Assembly (NCBI GenBank): GCA_009602725.1
Contig: WELB01000002.1
Coordinates: forward strand, 581,112 to 611,141
Direction of reading: 5' to 3'
DNA: 30,030 nt
Source of the DNA: Spirogloea muscicola
Taxonomy: Eukaryota; Streptophyta; Zygnematophyceae; Spirogloeales; Spirogloeaceae
Under the pieces are notes generated by a model, which made no database searches, was not told the DNA's origin, and saw only the letters and a program-made list of their open reading frames with translations. The position numbers were made by a program, and so were the translations under genes. Positions 11,659 through 21,580 of the stretch are shown in pieces. Position 1 is the stretch's first letter. Each line of letters begins with the position of its first letter.

Positions 11659-11694
11659 CTGCGGCGCGGCCGCCGCCGCCCTCTCAGAGCCGGC

Positions 11695-11727
<33 letters not shown>

Positions 11728-14700
11728 TCGGACCTGATCTTCACGGGCTCCGGCACGAGCGAGGGCGTGCCGCGCGTCAGCTGCCTCACCGACCCCCGCC
11801 GCGCCTGCCAGGTGAGCGCTGCAGCTGGCGGCCATGGCCCTCGGAGGCAGCGGCCCTGAGCCCCCGCGGTTATTACACCGTTAACATCAATCACTTGTTA
11901 ACGATCTCTGTACGTAACTCATTCACAATGCCAATAATCTGCAAGCTCAGTGTTGGTCTTCCATTGTAGCGATCTGAGCGGTCATGGATGGCAATAACCG
12001 TGAAACAATCTCATCCCGGCGCTCAAGCCATCATGTATTCAGACAAGCTCATAACTTGATTGGGCTTGTTGGGCTGCGCTCGGCCTGCAGGTCTGCTGGG
12101 CTGCGACGCTGCCCGGGAACCGCAACCGCCGGCGCAACACCGGCCTCCTGCTGCGCTTCGCGCACCCCGACGGCCGCGCCCGCAACATCCTCGTCGACGT
12201 CGGCAAGTGGGTCTTTGCCGCAGGGGACCTGCGCCGGCTGCGCCTCCTCGGCTCATGCCCGCCGGATCGAGCGAGAGCCCAGTAGCTGACGTCGTCAAGG
12301 TGACGCCGTCAAGGTGGTCCTCACGCCTGCGGTTGCACTCTCCCCGGTCCCTGCCTGCCCCGCAGGTTCTTCTACCACAGCGCCATGCAGTGGTTCCCTT
12401 ATCACGGGTGCGTCCTGCCAGGTGCTCATCCACGGCCGGTCGGCCAGCTGCTAAGCACTGCGGGTTTGAACGAAGCTCTGCCTCGGTCGACTCCGAGTTG
12501 TGTCAAGGGTTGATTGGACTGATTCAGATGCAAACATGCAATTAGAGGTCAGGGCTTAGCTCGTGAGATCCTGGGTAGGACTAGAAGCAGCCTGGACTTG
12601 AGCACTTACTTGCCAACACCAACCGAGACCCTTGATTCACTTGAACTTAGGCTCTGAGTGTCCAATGCAACTTGAGAGAAGCCGCCAAAATTGCCTGCCT
12701 GCTCTAATTGTGGTATTCTTGATGCCCTCTGCTCGCTCCGCAGGGTGCGGCAGCTGGATGCCGTCATCATCACGCACTCACATGCTGACGCGATGGGAGG
12801 CAAGCCTCCTGCCAACACCTGGGTGCACTCAGATCCTAAACATAAGCTCACACCCACAACTGTAAACTCTGCCTTGCTAATCTACATAATCCTGGTGAGT
12901 CATTCTAGTGTTGTCTGAAGTAAATGGGGGCATGCAGTCAAGTAGCATCTAGACTTTGTCCTGTCTTCACCATTAAGAAAGTTAGGCAGGTCGGCCAATC
13001 CTGGAGTCCTCAGCTCAGTACCTGAAGTAGCGCCTAGCCCAGGCTCCAGTTGGAGCCAGTCGCCACTGCGAGTCTGGCGGCCAACGCGTTCACCAATGCT
13101 GCCCCGTCAGGCTCCCCCTCCCCCTGGCAGGGCTGGACGACCTCCGGGACTGGACGAACAACGTGCAGGACAGCGTGCCGATCTACATCACGGCTCGGGA
13201 CCTAGAGGTGAGTATGTCCCCTGTTCACAATGCTTGCTCCAATATTTAATATGAAAGACTTGGTAAGAGTCTTGTAAGCTTTGTGGTTGGTGACCTTTGG
13301 GATCAAAGAGAGTGAAGAAGCAATGAATGGCAGACTACTTTTTGTCAGGACCTATGAGGACTGCAGATGATGAGAAATTTGTCAGCATGCAGGTCCCTTG
13401 CTATGGTAAATTAAAAGTTCCTCAGCACTTGTGCACACGCCTGTCCCAGGTGGCAGCCAAGACGCACTACTACCTTGTCGACACCAGCCAGGTGACGCCG
13501 GGCACGGCGGTCTCCACGATCCGCTTTGAGGTCATCACTGAGGAGGCTTTTGTGGTTGAGGACCTCCTAGTGAGCACCTTCTTACCATGCCCGTCACCCA
13601 ATTTCTAAGCTGTTAATTTGTATGAACTTGATATCAGACCTACACAAATGCCAGTTAAAGAACTCAAGCATGCAGGTGCTGATCCCAATCAAAAAGGTGA
13701 TGCACCTCATTTAGCAGCCACAATATGCATGCCATGGTACTGGACCAGGAAGAGCGGTAGCCAGCCAGTTTGAGTGGTCGAGCTTTTGAGGCCAATGTGA
13801 CGGTGACGTTGGAGTTTACGTTGGGTTTGGCTTCAACAATGCTTTTGCTGTTGGCTCCGCCATCACCTGAGTGTGCCCCTGTGGCAGGTCACGCCCCTCC
13901 CAGTATGGCATGGCAAGGGCTACCGGTCCCTTGGATTTCGCTTCGGCAATGTCTGTTACATCAGGTGCCTGCAGGATGGAACCAAGCCCATTGTGGATAA
14001 GAATGAACAAATTGTTAACGAGAATTTGGTTGGTCTGATTCCAAGTCGACAGGTTCTTGACTAAACATATGGTGTTACTAGACATGGTAGTGTGAGAGGT
14101 TCCTTTCATTTCCGCCAAATGTAGGCAGTTCCAGTCTGACCCCTTGTACATGACGAGCATTGCCTGTTAGATAATCAATTAGACTTGACACAGATTCTTG
14201 CACTTTTTGAGGTTTTGCTTGGACTCATATAGGTGTGAGAGATTCCCTGGAAACCTGACGTGCAACAAGAAGTTGATCCCTGATCTTAAGTAATCGCTGA
14301 CGCGGTCACCGCGGCCTGTGCAGCGATGCAAGCGAGATCCCGGAGAAAACCTACCCGCTCCTGCACAACTGCGACCTCCTGATCCTGGTCTGCCACTCGA
14401 CTCACCGCCCTTCATGCAATGAGTGTCGTTCACTGGTCTTGCTGCATGTCGTGCCCTCTATACGTAATGAATACACCAGTCTTGTCAGCTACATCTCACT
14501 GCAATATTGTTTGTTCATTCCATATCGATTATTCATTGAAGACGTAGTTGCTGGGCACAACGGCCTGTTGCTCTGTTCAGTTACTGCAGAGCTCAAAGCA
14601 TCACTTAGTGATTCTTGATTCATGCATTCACTTTGTACTAGATACATGGTCGTTATCATCAATGCAAACACCAGCAGCAACGTCTGAGGTAATGGGCGCC

Positions 14701-15539
14701 AGAGCTGTCCCCTACAAATGTGGCAATGCGCTTGCTCATGCAATCCTGACATGTCTCCTACGGACCGCTGGCAGGACGCCCTGCGGCCCGACCGCTCCAG
14801 CTCGACGCACTTCGGCCTGCCTGAAGTGAGTAGTGCCCCAGACTCGCAAGAGGCTCTCTGTGCCTGCTCAAGTTGCACCTTAGGCAGTTATATGCATTCG
14901 GTTAGGGTTAGAGCGTAGGGTTTAGGGTTTAGGGTCTAAGTAATTGGGATGTTAAGGTTAGGAGTTAGATAGAGTTCAGGGTCTAGGGGTTTAGGTGCAT
15001 TTTTGCCCTGCCATGCAATTCAGGTCTGCAAGTCGGTCGATTGCTCGCTTACTCTTGCCAGCCGCATGCTAACGTGCACTGCTGCATTCGCAGGCGCTGG
15101 ACGAGGTTCGCAAGATCCGGCCCCGGAAGACCCTCTTCACAGGTATGCACTCCAATGCAATCCTGTCCTGTATTCTCTTCGAGCTCGCGAGCGCCGCTTT
15201 TGGCAGGCGCGGCTGCGGCTTAGGAGGATGACCGTCTTAGCAGACGGGAGACGCCTGTGATCATCGAATCTGGATCAAGGTAGACGATGTGACGTAGAGA
15301 AGCAAAAAAGCTTCACCACGAAGAAGAGCTTCAGCATTTGAGGGTTCTCAGCACACTTGAGTCAGTGATTCGTCTTTGGCCCGCTTTGTGGGGCAGGCAT
15401 GATGCACCTCATGGATCATGACAAGGTGAACGCGGAGCTGGCGGCGCTGCGGTCCGCCGAGGGGCTTGATTGCGAGCTCAGCCATGACGGAATGCGCGTC
15501 CCAGTGAAGTTGGAGGTGGGACGGGGTTCCACTCTTTGA
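11653..15539 (+). CDS. Metallo-beta-lactamase-fold hydrolase, PhnP/At1g30300-like
   Basis: Eleven exons close in phase: (about 11653)-11811, 12091-12206, 12366-12407, 12744-12799, 13131-13207, 13450-13569, 13888-13964, 14324-14387, 14775-14825, 15094-15142 and 15397-15539 (TGA). The product opens with a glycine tract, then SDLIFTGSGTSEGVPRVSCL and a Cys pair continuing across the first intron. Next comes RNRRRNTGLLLRF and the metal site ITHSHADAMGG (HxHxD, with Ala after Asp). Downstream are LDDLRDWTNNVQ, KTHYYLVDTS, LPVWHGKGYRSLGFRFG, LRPDRSSSTHFGLP and GMMHLMDHDKVN. These are the ordered motifs of the plant/bacterial PhnP-like branch, which hydrolyses phosphate esters; the substrate here is unknown. 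About 317 codons. A stop at 11650-11652 lies just upstream in frame and exon 1 has no ATG, so the start is on an unseen upstream exon or uses another splice. Intron 4 uses a GC donor (12800-12801). Confidence 0.9.
11698..11727 (+). repeat. (GGC)10 microsatellite coding polyglycine
   Basis: Ten perfect GGC units in frame with the hydrolase exon 1 give ten glycines immediately before SDLIFTGSG. On the opposite strand the run reads as proline or alanine. Confidence 0.85.
14895..14997 (+). repeat. Interstitial telomere-like TTTAGGG tract
   Basis: The tract begins gttagggttagagcgtaggg, continues tttagggtttagggtctaag and decays further to about 14997 (aaggttagg, gggtctagggg, tttagg). It sits inside the hydrolase intron between exons 14775-14825 and 15094-15142. 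TTTAGGG is the plant/green-algal telomere unit. Confidence 0.75.
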
Positions 15540-16750
15540 CTTGATGGAGTGACAGCCATGCATGTAGTATTTACGAATCCATTTGTGTGCGGCTGCGTAT
15601 CGGGTGCAAGAGTGTGGGCCCGCATTGGGCCCCATTATGATGGTTTGCGGGCCTTGAAGATGCTCGTAAGGGCACCCGCCAAGGGAAGCGTCCAATTGGA
15701 GCTTCTTGAGCTTACTGAGAGTTCATAACCGATCCATGTGTGGCAGCGAGATGCCAAGAGGATGACGTTCCATTTTGGGTTATGGGTTAGGGTTTCGGGT
15801 TTAAAGCCCTCCCTCCTCGCCCAGACACAGTCCAACTCTGACGGGTGCCACGACCACTGTTTAGTTGGCCTTCCTCGGGTTCCTAGATTTCCCAACTTGC
15901 TGGTGCAAAGCATGAGCCTGAGCGCGCTGCAAACAGGTGGACACACAATGGCGCAAGAACGACTGATATGCGGGCGCTCTGAAAAGCCAGCCCAGAGAAG
16001 ATGGACAAGGTCCAAAGGGCTGGATGTCGCTAACTCCACAAGCTATGCAAGTGGCTAAAGAGGGAAGGCGCGCGGTGCGCATGAAATTGAATGGGAGGCC
16101 AATTCTAGCCTTACAAATGTCATGTTAACTGGGTAATGAGCTGGCTAAGGGGGACACTAATATACCCGAGAGAGCACATGCATATCTGACAAGCTATACT
16201 GAGGCGCTGAAGCAGATGGGAGCCTAGAAGAAACAGCTCCTCCAGATTGACAGCGATGGCTGTGACAGGCCAGCCCAGAGGAACGTACAAGGTCCGGAAA
16301 ACCGCTCGTCCAAGTTGACAGCGATGGCTGTGTTTGCCAGCCCCTCTTCTCTATGAGCGAGCCCTTTCTTGTTTTGGGCTGGCTTTTTCTTCTGTGAGAG
16401 GCCAGCCCAAAGGAATGAACAAAGGACTGAAAGGGCCGGACGCTGGTCTCCAAGGCGTCAGCAAGTGGGCGCTCAATAATTTCTAGTCAGCAATTGCAGA
16501 TTGGAATTCTGAGTTAAACAGTGACTCCGAGTCAGCAGCTGCAAGTCGAGAGAATGCGGCTGCTGATATGGAAAGAAGAAAGTGCTCGCCCATATCGCTC
16601 GCTGATATGGAAAGAGCGGCAAATTTAAGTGCAGCTGGCCATAATGGACGACAGGCTGCCTCACATTGATAAAACAGAATGCATTGTGGCGGGAACTGGT
16701 TTCGAACTCCCGCGGTGTCAAGTTGCAGGAGCGGCTCCCGCGCCGTCTCG
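15540..16750. other. Repeat-rich intergenic spacer
   Basis: No gene recognised. It holds a short telomere-like patch (15776-15802, ggttatgggttagggtttcggg) and several copies of the GCCAGCCC repeat between 15986 and 16440. It also holds a 68-bp-period duplication and the doubled word gctgatatggaaaga (16560-16620). Confidence 0.6.
15986..16440. repeat. Cluster of GCCAGCCC-family repeat copies
   Basis: Copies on the plus strand lie at 15986-16020, 16269-16298, 16335-16345 (partial) and 16400-16440. A reverse copy lies at about 16374-16384 (ttttgggctggc). The word ttgacagcgatggctgtg occurs at 16247-16264 and 16315-16332, a 68-bp tandem spacing. Related sequence returns at 26333-26460. Confidence 0.6.
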
Positions 16751-16754
16751 CTCA

Positions 16755-16851
<97 letters not shown>

Positions 16852-16859
16852 CCTCTCTC
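16755..16859 (+). repeat. (CT)n microsatellite abutting the assembly gap
   Basis: About 105 bp of CT dinucleotides with a few interruptions (ttcc, cccc) run straight into the N run. Confidence 0.95.
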
Positions 16860-17080
16860 NNNNNNNNNNNNNNNNNNNNNNNNNNNNNNNNNNNNNNNNN
16901 NNNNNNNNNNNNNNNNNNNNNNNNNNNNNNNNNNNNNNNNNNNNNNNNNNNNNNNNNNNNNNNNNNNNNNNNNNNNNNNNNNNNNNNNNNNNNNNNNNNN
17001 NNNNNNNNNNNNNNNNNNNNNNNNNNNNNNNNNNNNNNNNNNNNNNNNNNNNNNNNNNNNNNNNNNNNNNNNNNNNNNNN
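16860..17080. other. Assembly gap (221 N)
   Basis: The run of undetermined bases has (CT)n on its left and (GA)n on its right. The true length is unknown. Confidence 0.99.

Positions 17081-17145
<65 letters not shown>
17081..17145 (+). repeat. (GA)n microsatellite after the gap
   Basis: The GA run has a single aag interruption near 17090. It ends 136 bp before the ATG of the 2OG oxygenase, so it lies in the likely promoter or 5' UTR. GA/CT tracts there are common GAGA-type promoter elements in plants. Confidence 0.95.
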
Positions 17146-17148
<3 letters not shown>

Positions 17149-17280
17149 AGATGGGAGATGGGGAGGAAGCAGTCAATGGTGGAGCAGGGTGAGGGGCACC
17201 GCAGCTTGTCAGCATAGTCGAAGGCGTCAAGGGAGGCTGGCTCTCAGTTTCACCACCTTGCAGTCACTCGCCCAGCAGAG

Positions 17281-19551
17281 ATGGAGCAGCTGCCAGTGTT
17301 CGACCTCGCCGACTTCCTGGCGGGGCCCGCCGGCACGTCGCCGCCGCCGGGCAGCTCCGTGGAGGCGCAGTGCGGCGCGCTGGCGGCGTGCCTGGCGGAG
17401 GCCGGCGCGCTAGTCGTGCGCGACCCCCGGGCGAGCGCCGCCGACAACCGCCGCTTCCTGGACATCATGGAGGCCTACTTCGGGCAGGAGGACGCCGCCA
17501 AGCGGCGCCAGGCCCGGCCGAGCCTCCACTACCAGGTGGGCGCAACGCCGGACGGCGTGGAGACGCCGCGGTCCGCCGTCGACCCGGAGCTGCGCGCCGC
17601 CATGGCCGCCGCGGCGCCGCCCCACTGCCCCGCGCTGCCCTCTGGCGCCGACCCCAAGTGGCGCTACATGTGGCGCGTCGGCCCCCGCCCGGCCATCACG
17701 CGCTTCCAGGTCCCACCCACCTCCTACTCTCACAATGCAACCCCCTTTCCTTGTCACCTCCTTCCGCGATTGCCGCTGTCGTCGCTGCCTGCCAACCGCC
17801 GAGCCGCTGTGCTGCAGGAGCTCAACGCGGAGCCTGTTGTGCCCGACGGCTTCCCGGACTGGGAGGTGGTCATGGACACGTGGGGTGCCAAGATGATAGC
17901 TGCCGTCGAGGTGGGCGCCTCCCTCCTCCCTCCCTCCTCCCCGAAAGCTGGGCGAGCTCTGGTTGGTGGCAGAAGGGCTCAAGTTTTGCCATCTGGTATC
18001 CAGGAATCGGTTAGCGACCTTTATGTGTTGACCCATTGTTACTGAGCGGGACAAATTGCAGTGGATAATGTACGTCATGAGATGTGCTTGCCAGTGTACT
18101 TAGCCAATATGGATTATTACAAAACGCGCAAGTTATCCTCCTACCTCTCCTCGTCCAACCTTGCTTTCCTTAGTTGTATCCTTAACTGCATTCTTAACTG
18201 CATCCTGATCTTTTAGTGCCGCCTCTTCCCCATCCCACCCTCCCACTCCAACCGACTTTCTCGCATCAGGCCGTCGCGGAGATGGCGGCGCTTGGCTTCG
18301 GCCTCCAGCGCACCGCCTTCACGTCGCTCATGAAGCAGGTGCATTACCCCTGAACCCTTTATTTGCATTCCACAGATAACCATGATTTTGCAATGATCCC
18401 AATTGAGATGCAAACCTCAGTATCGTGCTTAGCCTCATACATCCCTGCAACACCAATACACCTTGTTCTTAAGCTCTTAAGATGCCTATAACGTGCGCAG
18501 GCAATGCAGCTGTACAGCGCTGCCCGGCGCAACGCCTGATGCCGGCGCCGTGTCCATTGTGCTGCGGCGCAGGGGCCGCACCTGCTGGCCCCCACGGGGA
18601 GCGACCTCGCACGGCCGGGCGCCCCAGTCGGCCTCGCGCCACTTGGCACAGTCTTCGCCGGCTACCACTACGACCTCAACTTCCTCACCATCCATGGCGC
18701 GAGCCGCTTTCCGGGCCTCCATATCTGGCTGCGCAACGGCCGCCGCCTCGCCGTTGCCGTGCCTGCCGGATGCCTCCTCGTGCAGGCTGGCAAGCAGGTG
18801 CACACTGCTTTTGCGCAGCCCTCTATGCACAATCCTGTTAGTTAATAACTACTGCGATGGTGGGTTCTTTGCTTAACCGTTAATGTGATTCACTTAGTGA
18901 TGCTCTACTAGACGAGGGTTCTTACGTGCAACAAGAGGCTCGCTCTTGTAATATCCCGCGGCTATGGCTGCCCATTACTGGCGCCGCCGCAGCTGGAGTG
19001 GCTGACCGGGGGCGAGGTGCTCGCGGGCTGGCACGAGGTTGTCATGACCGACGCAGGCCGAGCTGCTGCTGTCGCTGCAGCTGCCGCAGGCCGCAGCCTC
19101 TGGCGTGTATCCTCCACGGTTAGCGCCTAACCGCCAGTTAAGGACAAGCGCCGCTACCGCCACACAGCCGGTTAAGTTCTAATTATTTATTTATTCATTT
19201 ATATCATAAACATGGCTGTTGCAGGTCTTCGGCCACATTGCGTCCGATACCTTGCTGCGGCCGCTGGGCCACTTTGCCGCGGCGCCCGGCGCGGCGCACT
19301 ACCCGCCCGTACTCGCCGGCGATTTTGTCGAGGCAGAGCTTGCTGCCATCAACCTCAAGGGCGAGCCGGCGGCCGCTGCGGCTCCTCCCTCTGCCACTGT
19401 GCCAACCTGCACGATGGCGACGGTCACAGCAGCTGCAGACAAGGCCCCGGTTGTCAAGGACGACAGTGGCCGCTGCCCCAACAACGGCGGCGGCTACAGA
19501 GCCGCAGCGGCAGCTGCATCCATTCTGACTGAGGCCAATCGGGCCTTCTAA
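17281..19551 (+). CDS. 2-oxoglutarate/Fe(II)-dependent oxygenase
   Basis: Six exons close in phase 0 throughout: 17281-17709, 17818-17910, 18270-18338, 18573-18797, 18993-19118 and 19225-19551 (TAA), giving 422 residues. The N-terminal DIOX_N-like half starts MEQLPVFDLADFL and carries GALVVRDPRAS, SLHYQVGATPDGVETPRS and KWRYMWRVGPRP. The core has GPHLLAPTGSDL, then FAGYHYDLNFLTIHG, where H-x-D supplies two iron ligands. GLHIWLRNGR and LLVQAGKQ follow, then LTGGEVLAGWHEVV with the third ligand His. SLWRVSS carries the R-x-S that usually binds 2-oxoglutarate. The tail after AAINLKGEP is Ala/Pro-rich and probably disordered. It resembles isopenicillin-N-synthase-like soluble plant/algal oxygenases; the substrate cannot be told. 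The start is the first ATG, in good context (cagagATGG), with DIOX_N beginning at once. Confidence 0.92.
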
Positions 19552-19614
19552 GGATTAGGGTTTCGAGTTTAGGGTTTATGGGGTTTAGGGTTTATAGGGC
19601 AATCGGGCCCTCTA
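19536..19614 (+). repeat. Telomere-like insert with flanking direct repeats
   Basis: CAATCGGGCCTTCTA (19536-19550) and CAATCGGGCCCTCTA (19600-19614) differ at one base. They flank about 49 bp of TTTAGGG-like sequence (attagggtttcgag, tttagggtttatgggg, tttaggg). The first copy holds the last codons and two bases of the TAA stop of the 2OG oxygenase. Confidence 0.8.
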
Positions 19615-20300
19615 GATAATTGGTGCCTCTGCACCATCCTCGCATTAATCCCACACGATCTTCCGCTGCCTTGCTGCGCCGAGCGATTTTGCGGTGGCAG
19701 GCCTGACCGCAGCGGCAGCTGCAACTTGCGCCGATTGTTGATGCCACTGGAGAGTGGCAAGTCGTGGTTGTAATTTGTACATAGGGCGCTTGATAAGCGG
19801 AGCACTTGCTAAGGTCAAGCAGCCATGGAGGCACGAAGGCTTCCAACAACTGAAGTTTAATAAACAATATCGACAAGCTTGACACCAAGCTGTACAGAGT
19901 ACACAGATGGCAACTACTGCTAAAAGCTTAACACCAAGATGTACCAAATACACAGATAAGGATATTTGCCACATTCTGCTTATGTACTGGCGAGTTTTTG
20001 ACATTGACGGCTCGCACTTTCACTGGATCTCAACCTCGAAGGCCCACAAGTGCCGCCTCTGCATTACCGCAGCCAACTGTGTCTGGCCATGGGATGCCGC
20101 GATTGCCAGGAGTTGCCGTCGTCGGTGGTCGCGTCGGGTGGCTGAGAGCCGCCCTGCCAGAGCTCAGCGTCGCGCTCGGAGTCGGCCGCCGAGCTGCGCA
20201 CCCGCGCCTGCGCCTCCAGCGCCAGCTCCAACGCCCGTCCGGCGCGCTCGACCTCCGCAACGAGCGCCACCNAGACATCGCTGGCCAGGACCGGCTGCGA
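19615..20300. other. Spacer between oxygenase and CAP-H fragment
   Basis: No exon recognised on either strand. The motif aagcttaacaccaagatgtacc-like occurs twice (about 19875-19910 and 19922-19955: gacaccaagctgtacagagtacacagat and aacaccaagatgtaccaaatacacagat), a 48-bp tandem duplication. One undetermined base stands at 20272. I looked here for the missing CAP-H exons and did not find them. Confidence 0.5.
19877..19958 (+). repeat. Imperfect tandem duplication, about 48-bp period
   Basis: aagcttgacaccaagctgtacagagtacacagat is followed by aagcttaacaccaagatgtaccaaatacacagat. Each unit begins with the HindIII-like word aagctt and ends with acacagat. Confidence 0.7.
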
Positions 20301-20375
20301 TGAACGGCGGCGGCGAGCCCCCGCAGGCGGCACTTGGACAGCGGAGTCCAGACTGGTGGCTGTGGGAGCTCGCAC

Positions 20376-21273
20376 CTTCTTGGAGAACTTGCGCTTTGCG
20401 CCAGACTCGTTGTCGTCCTCGCCAGAGCCGTCGCCGTCGCCGTCGCCGTCACCGTCGCCGTCACCGTCGCCGTCGCCGGCTAGCGAGCACGACACCAAAG
20501 GCCGCCGTGGCAAGTCGATGGCCTCAGATGATGCCACGCACAGTTGGTCTGGCGAAAGCACGACGACCGACAAACGAGGACCAGCGGCGCTGACCTTCCT
20601 CCGGGGCCGGGCCAGCCGCCGAGCGGTTGAGCGCGCTGAGGACCTTGTACGTCTCCGAGTGCATCGAGTCGACGCGGTACGAGTAGATCTTCACGCCGGC
20701 CTCCAGCGTGCAGCTGGCCTACCACGACGACATCGCCGCCGCCGCCACCGGGCCTCCATGAGCCTTGCCGCAGGCAGCGTCAATGCCGCCAGCCTTGCAC
20801 ACTGCGTACTACCTGCTGGTGGCCATGGCGCGATGAATGCTGCCGAAAAATTCTGACAGAAATCGGCACACCTTTTGGAAGTTGGTCTGGGCGTCGTCGC
20901 CGTCGTCGCCGCCGAGCACAATCTCGCTGATGTGATCGATCAGCGGCAGGCTCCATGTGTTCTTCTGGTTGATCTTCTGCGGCCCGCGTCCCGCCACAGC
21001 GCAGACATGTCACTGACGCGCCGTCCGCTGACCTTGCCGGGAGCAATGGCCATGCAGCCCCAGCCCCTCAAGCAGCACGTCCAAGCCTGCGCTGAGCGGC
21101 AGCGCCCATATGGTGGCAGCACCGCGGCAAAGCTCACTTACGTTCTCCGACGCGAGCTTGATGCAGTTCTGGTACAGCGCCAGGACCTGCTCCCGGCTTA
21201 GGCCGTCGTCTGCGGGCCCCGCCGGCTCGGCGGCGGCAGCGGCGACCGCCTGAGACGCCGCAGCCTCGGCCAT
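20376..21273 (-). CDS. Condensin complex subunit 2 (CAP-H), 5' part only
   Basis: Four exons close in phase: 21142-21273 (ATG at 21271-21273), 20872-20976, 20595-20718 and 20376-20479, about 155 codons. Diagnostic stretches in order are LSREQVLALYQNCIKLASEN, KINQKNTWSLPLIDHISEI, TNFQK joined to ASCTLEAGVKIYSYRVDSMH, and SETYKVLSALNRSA. An acidic (Gly-Asp)n tract and GSGEDDNESGAKRKFSKK follow. This is the N-terminal kleisin region of CAP-H/Brn1/Barren, which bridges the SMC2-SMC4 heads in condensin during mitosis. Reading on past the last donor gives TATSLDSAVQ, faintly like the next CAP-H motif, but nothing further. CAP-H is normally about 650-750 residues, so some three quarters is missing downstream. 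Some introns are GC-rich and short. The ATG could be preceded by an unseen exon. Confidence 0.85.
20429..20479 (-). repeat. Hexanucleotide repeat coding (Gly-Asp)n in CAP-H
   Basis: On the minus strand GGCGAC/GGTGAC units repeat about eight times and encode alternating Gly-Asp. The tract begins right at the putative splice acceptor of CAP-H exon 4. Confidence 0.8.
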
Positions 21274-21513
21274 GGAGCCGAGGAGGGCGGCCTCGCCCAC
21301 GGCGCAGTCGCCGAGGCGGCGCAACCTCGGAGCCGGACTGCAATGGCGGCCCGGAGGACGCCGAGGCAGAGGAAGGACAGCTCGAGCGCAAAAAACCAGA
21401 CGGAACGAGAGGGTGGGGGTTCGAATCCGGGCGCAATTTTCAAACCGGGCCAGCCCCGCGCGCCGCCCTTGACCGTCCGATGCACTGTATCCGGCGGACC
21501 CGGCGGGGTCCTC

Positions 21514-21580
21514 CGATCGACGGCTGGTGGGGGCCTTCCGGGCCCCCGCGAGAGAGTCGAGCCGTCGATTGGGGACCGGC
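21514..21580. repeat. Nested inverted repeat (cruciform-capable)
   Basis: Outer arms ccgatcgacggct and agccgtcgattgg pair with one mismatch. Inside them gggggcc/ggccccc pair around ttcc. The element sits about 240 bp upstream of the CAP-H ATG. Confidence 0.7.

Noticed and set aside
16688-16728. ttcgaa-containing stem near 16.7 kb resembling a tRNA T-arm
   Set aside because: The stem would close a 13-base loop rather than a 7-base T-loop, and no cloverleaf could be completed.
16629-17413. Frames running through the CT/GA arrays and N gap
   Set aside because: Ser-Leu and Arg-Glu repeats are translations of microsatellite DNA; the N run makes continuity meaningless.
21418-21428. ggttcgaatcc, a perfect tRNA/SINE B-box word
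   Set aside because: No matching A box or acceptor stem could be folded around it, so I do not call a tRNA or SINE.
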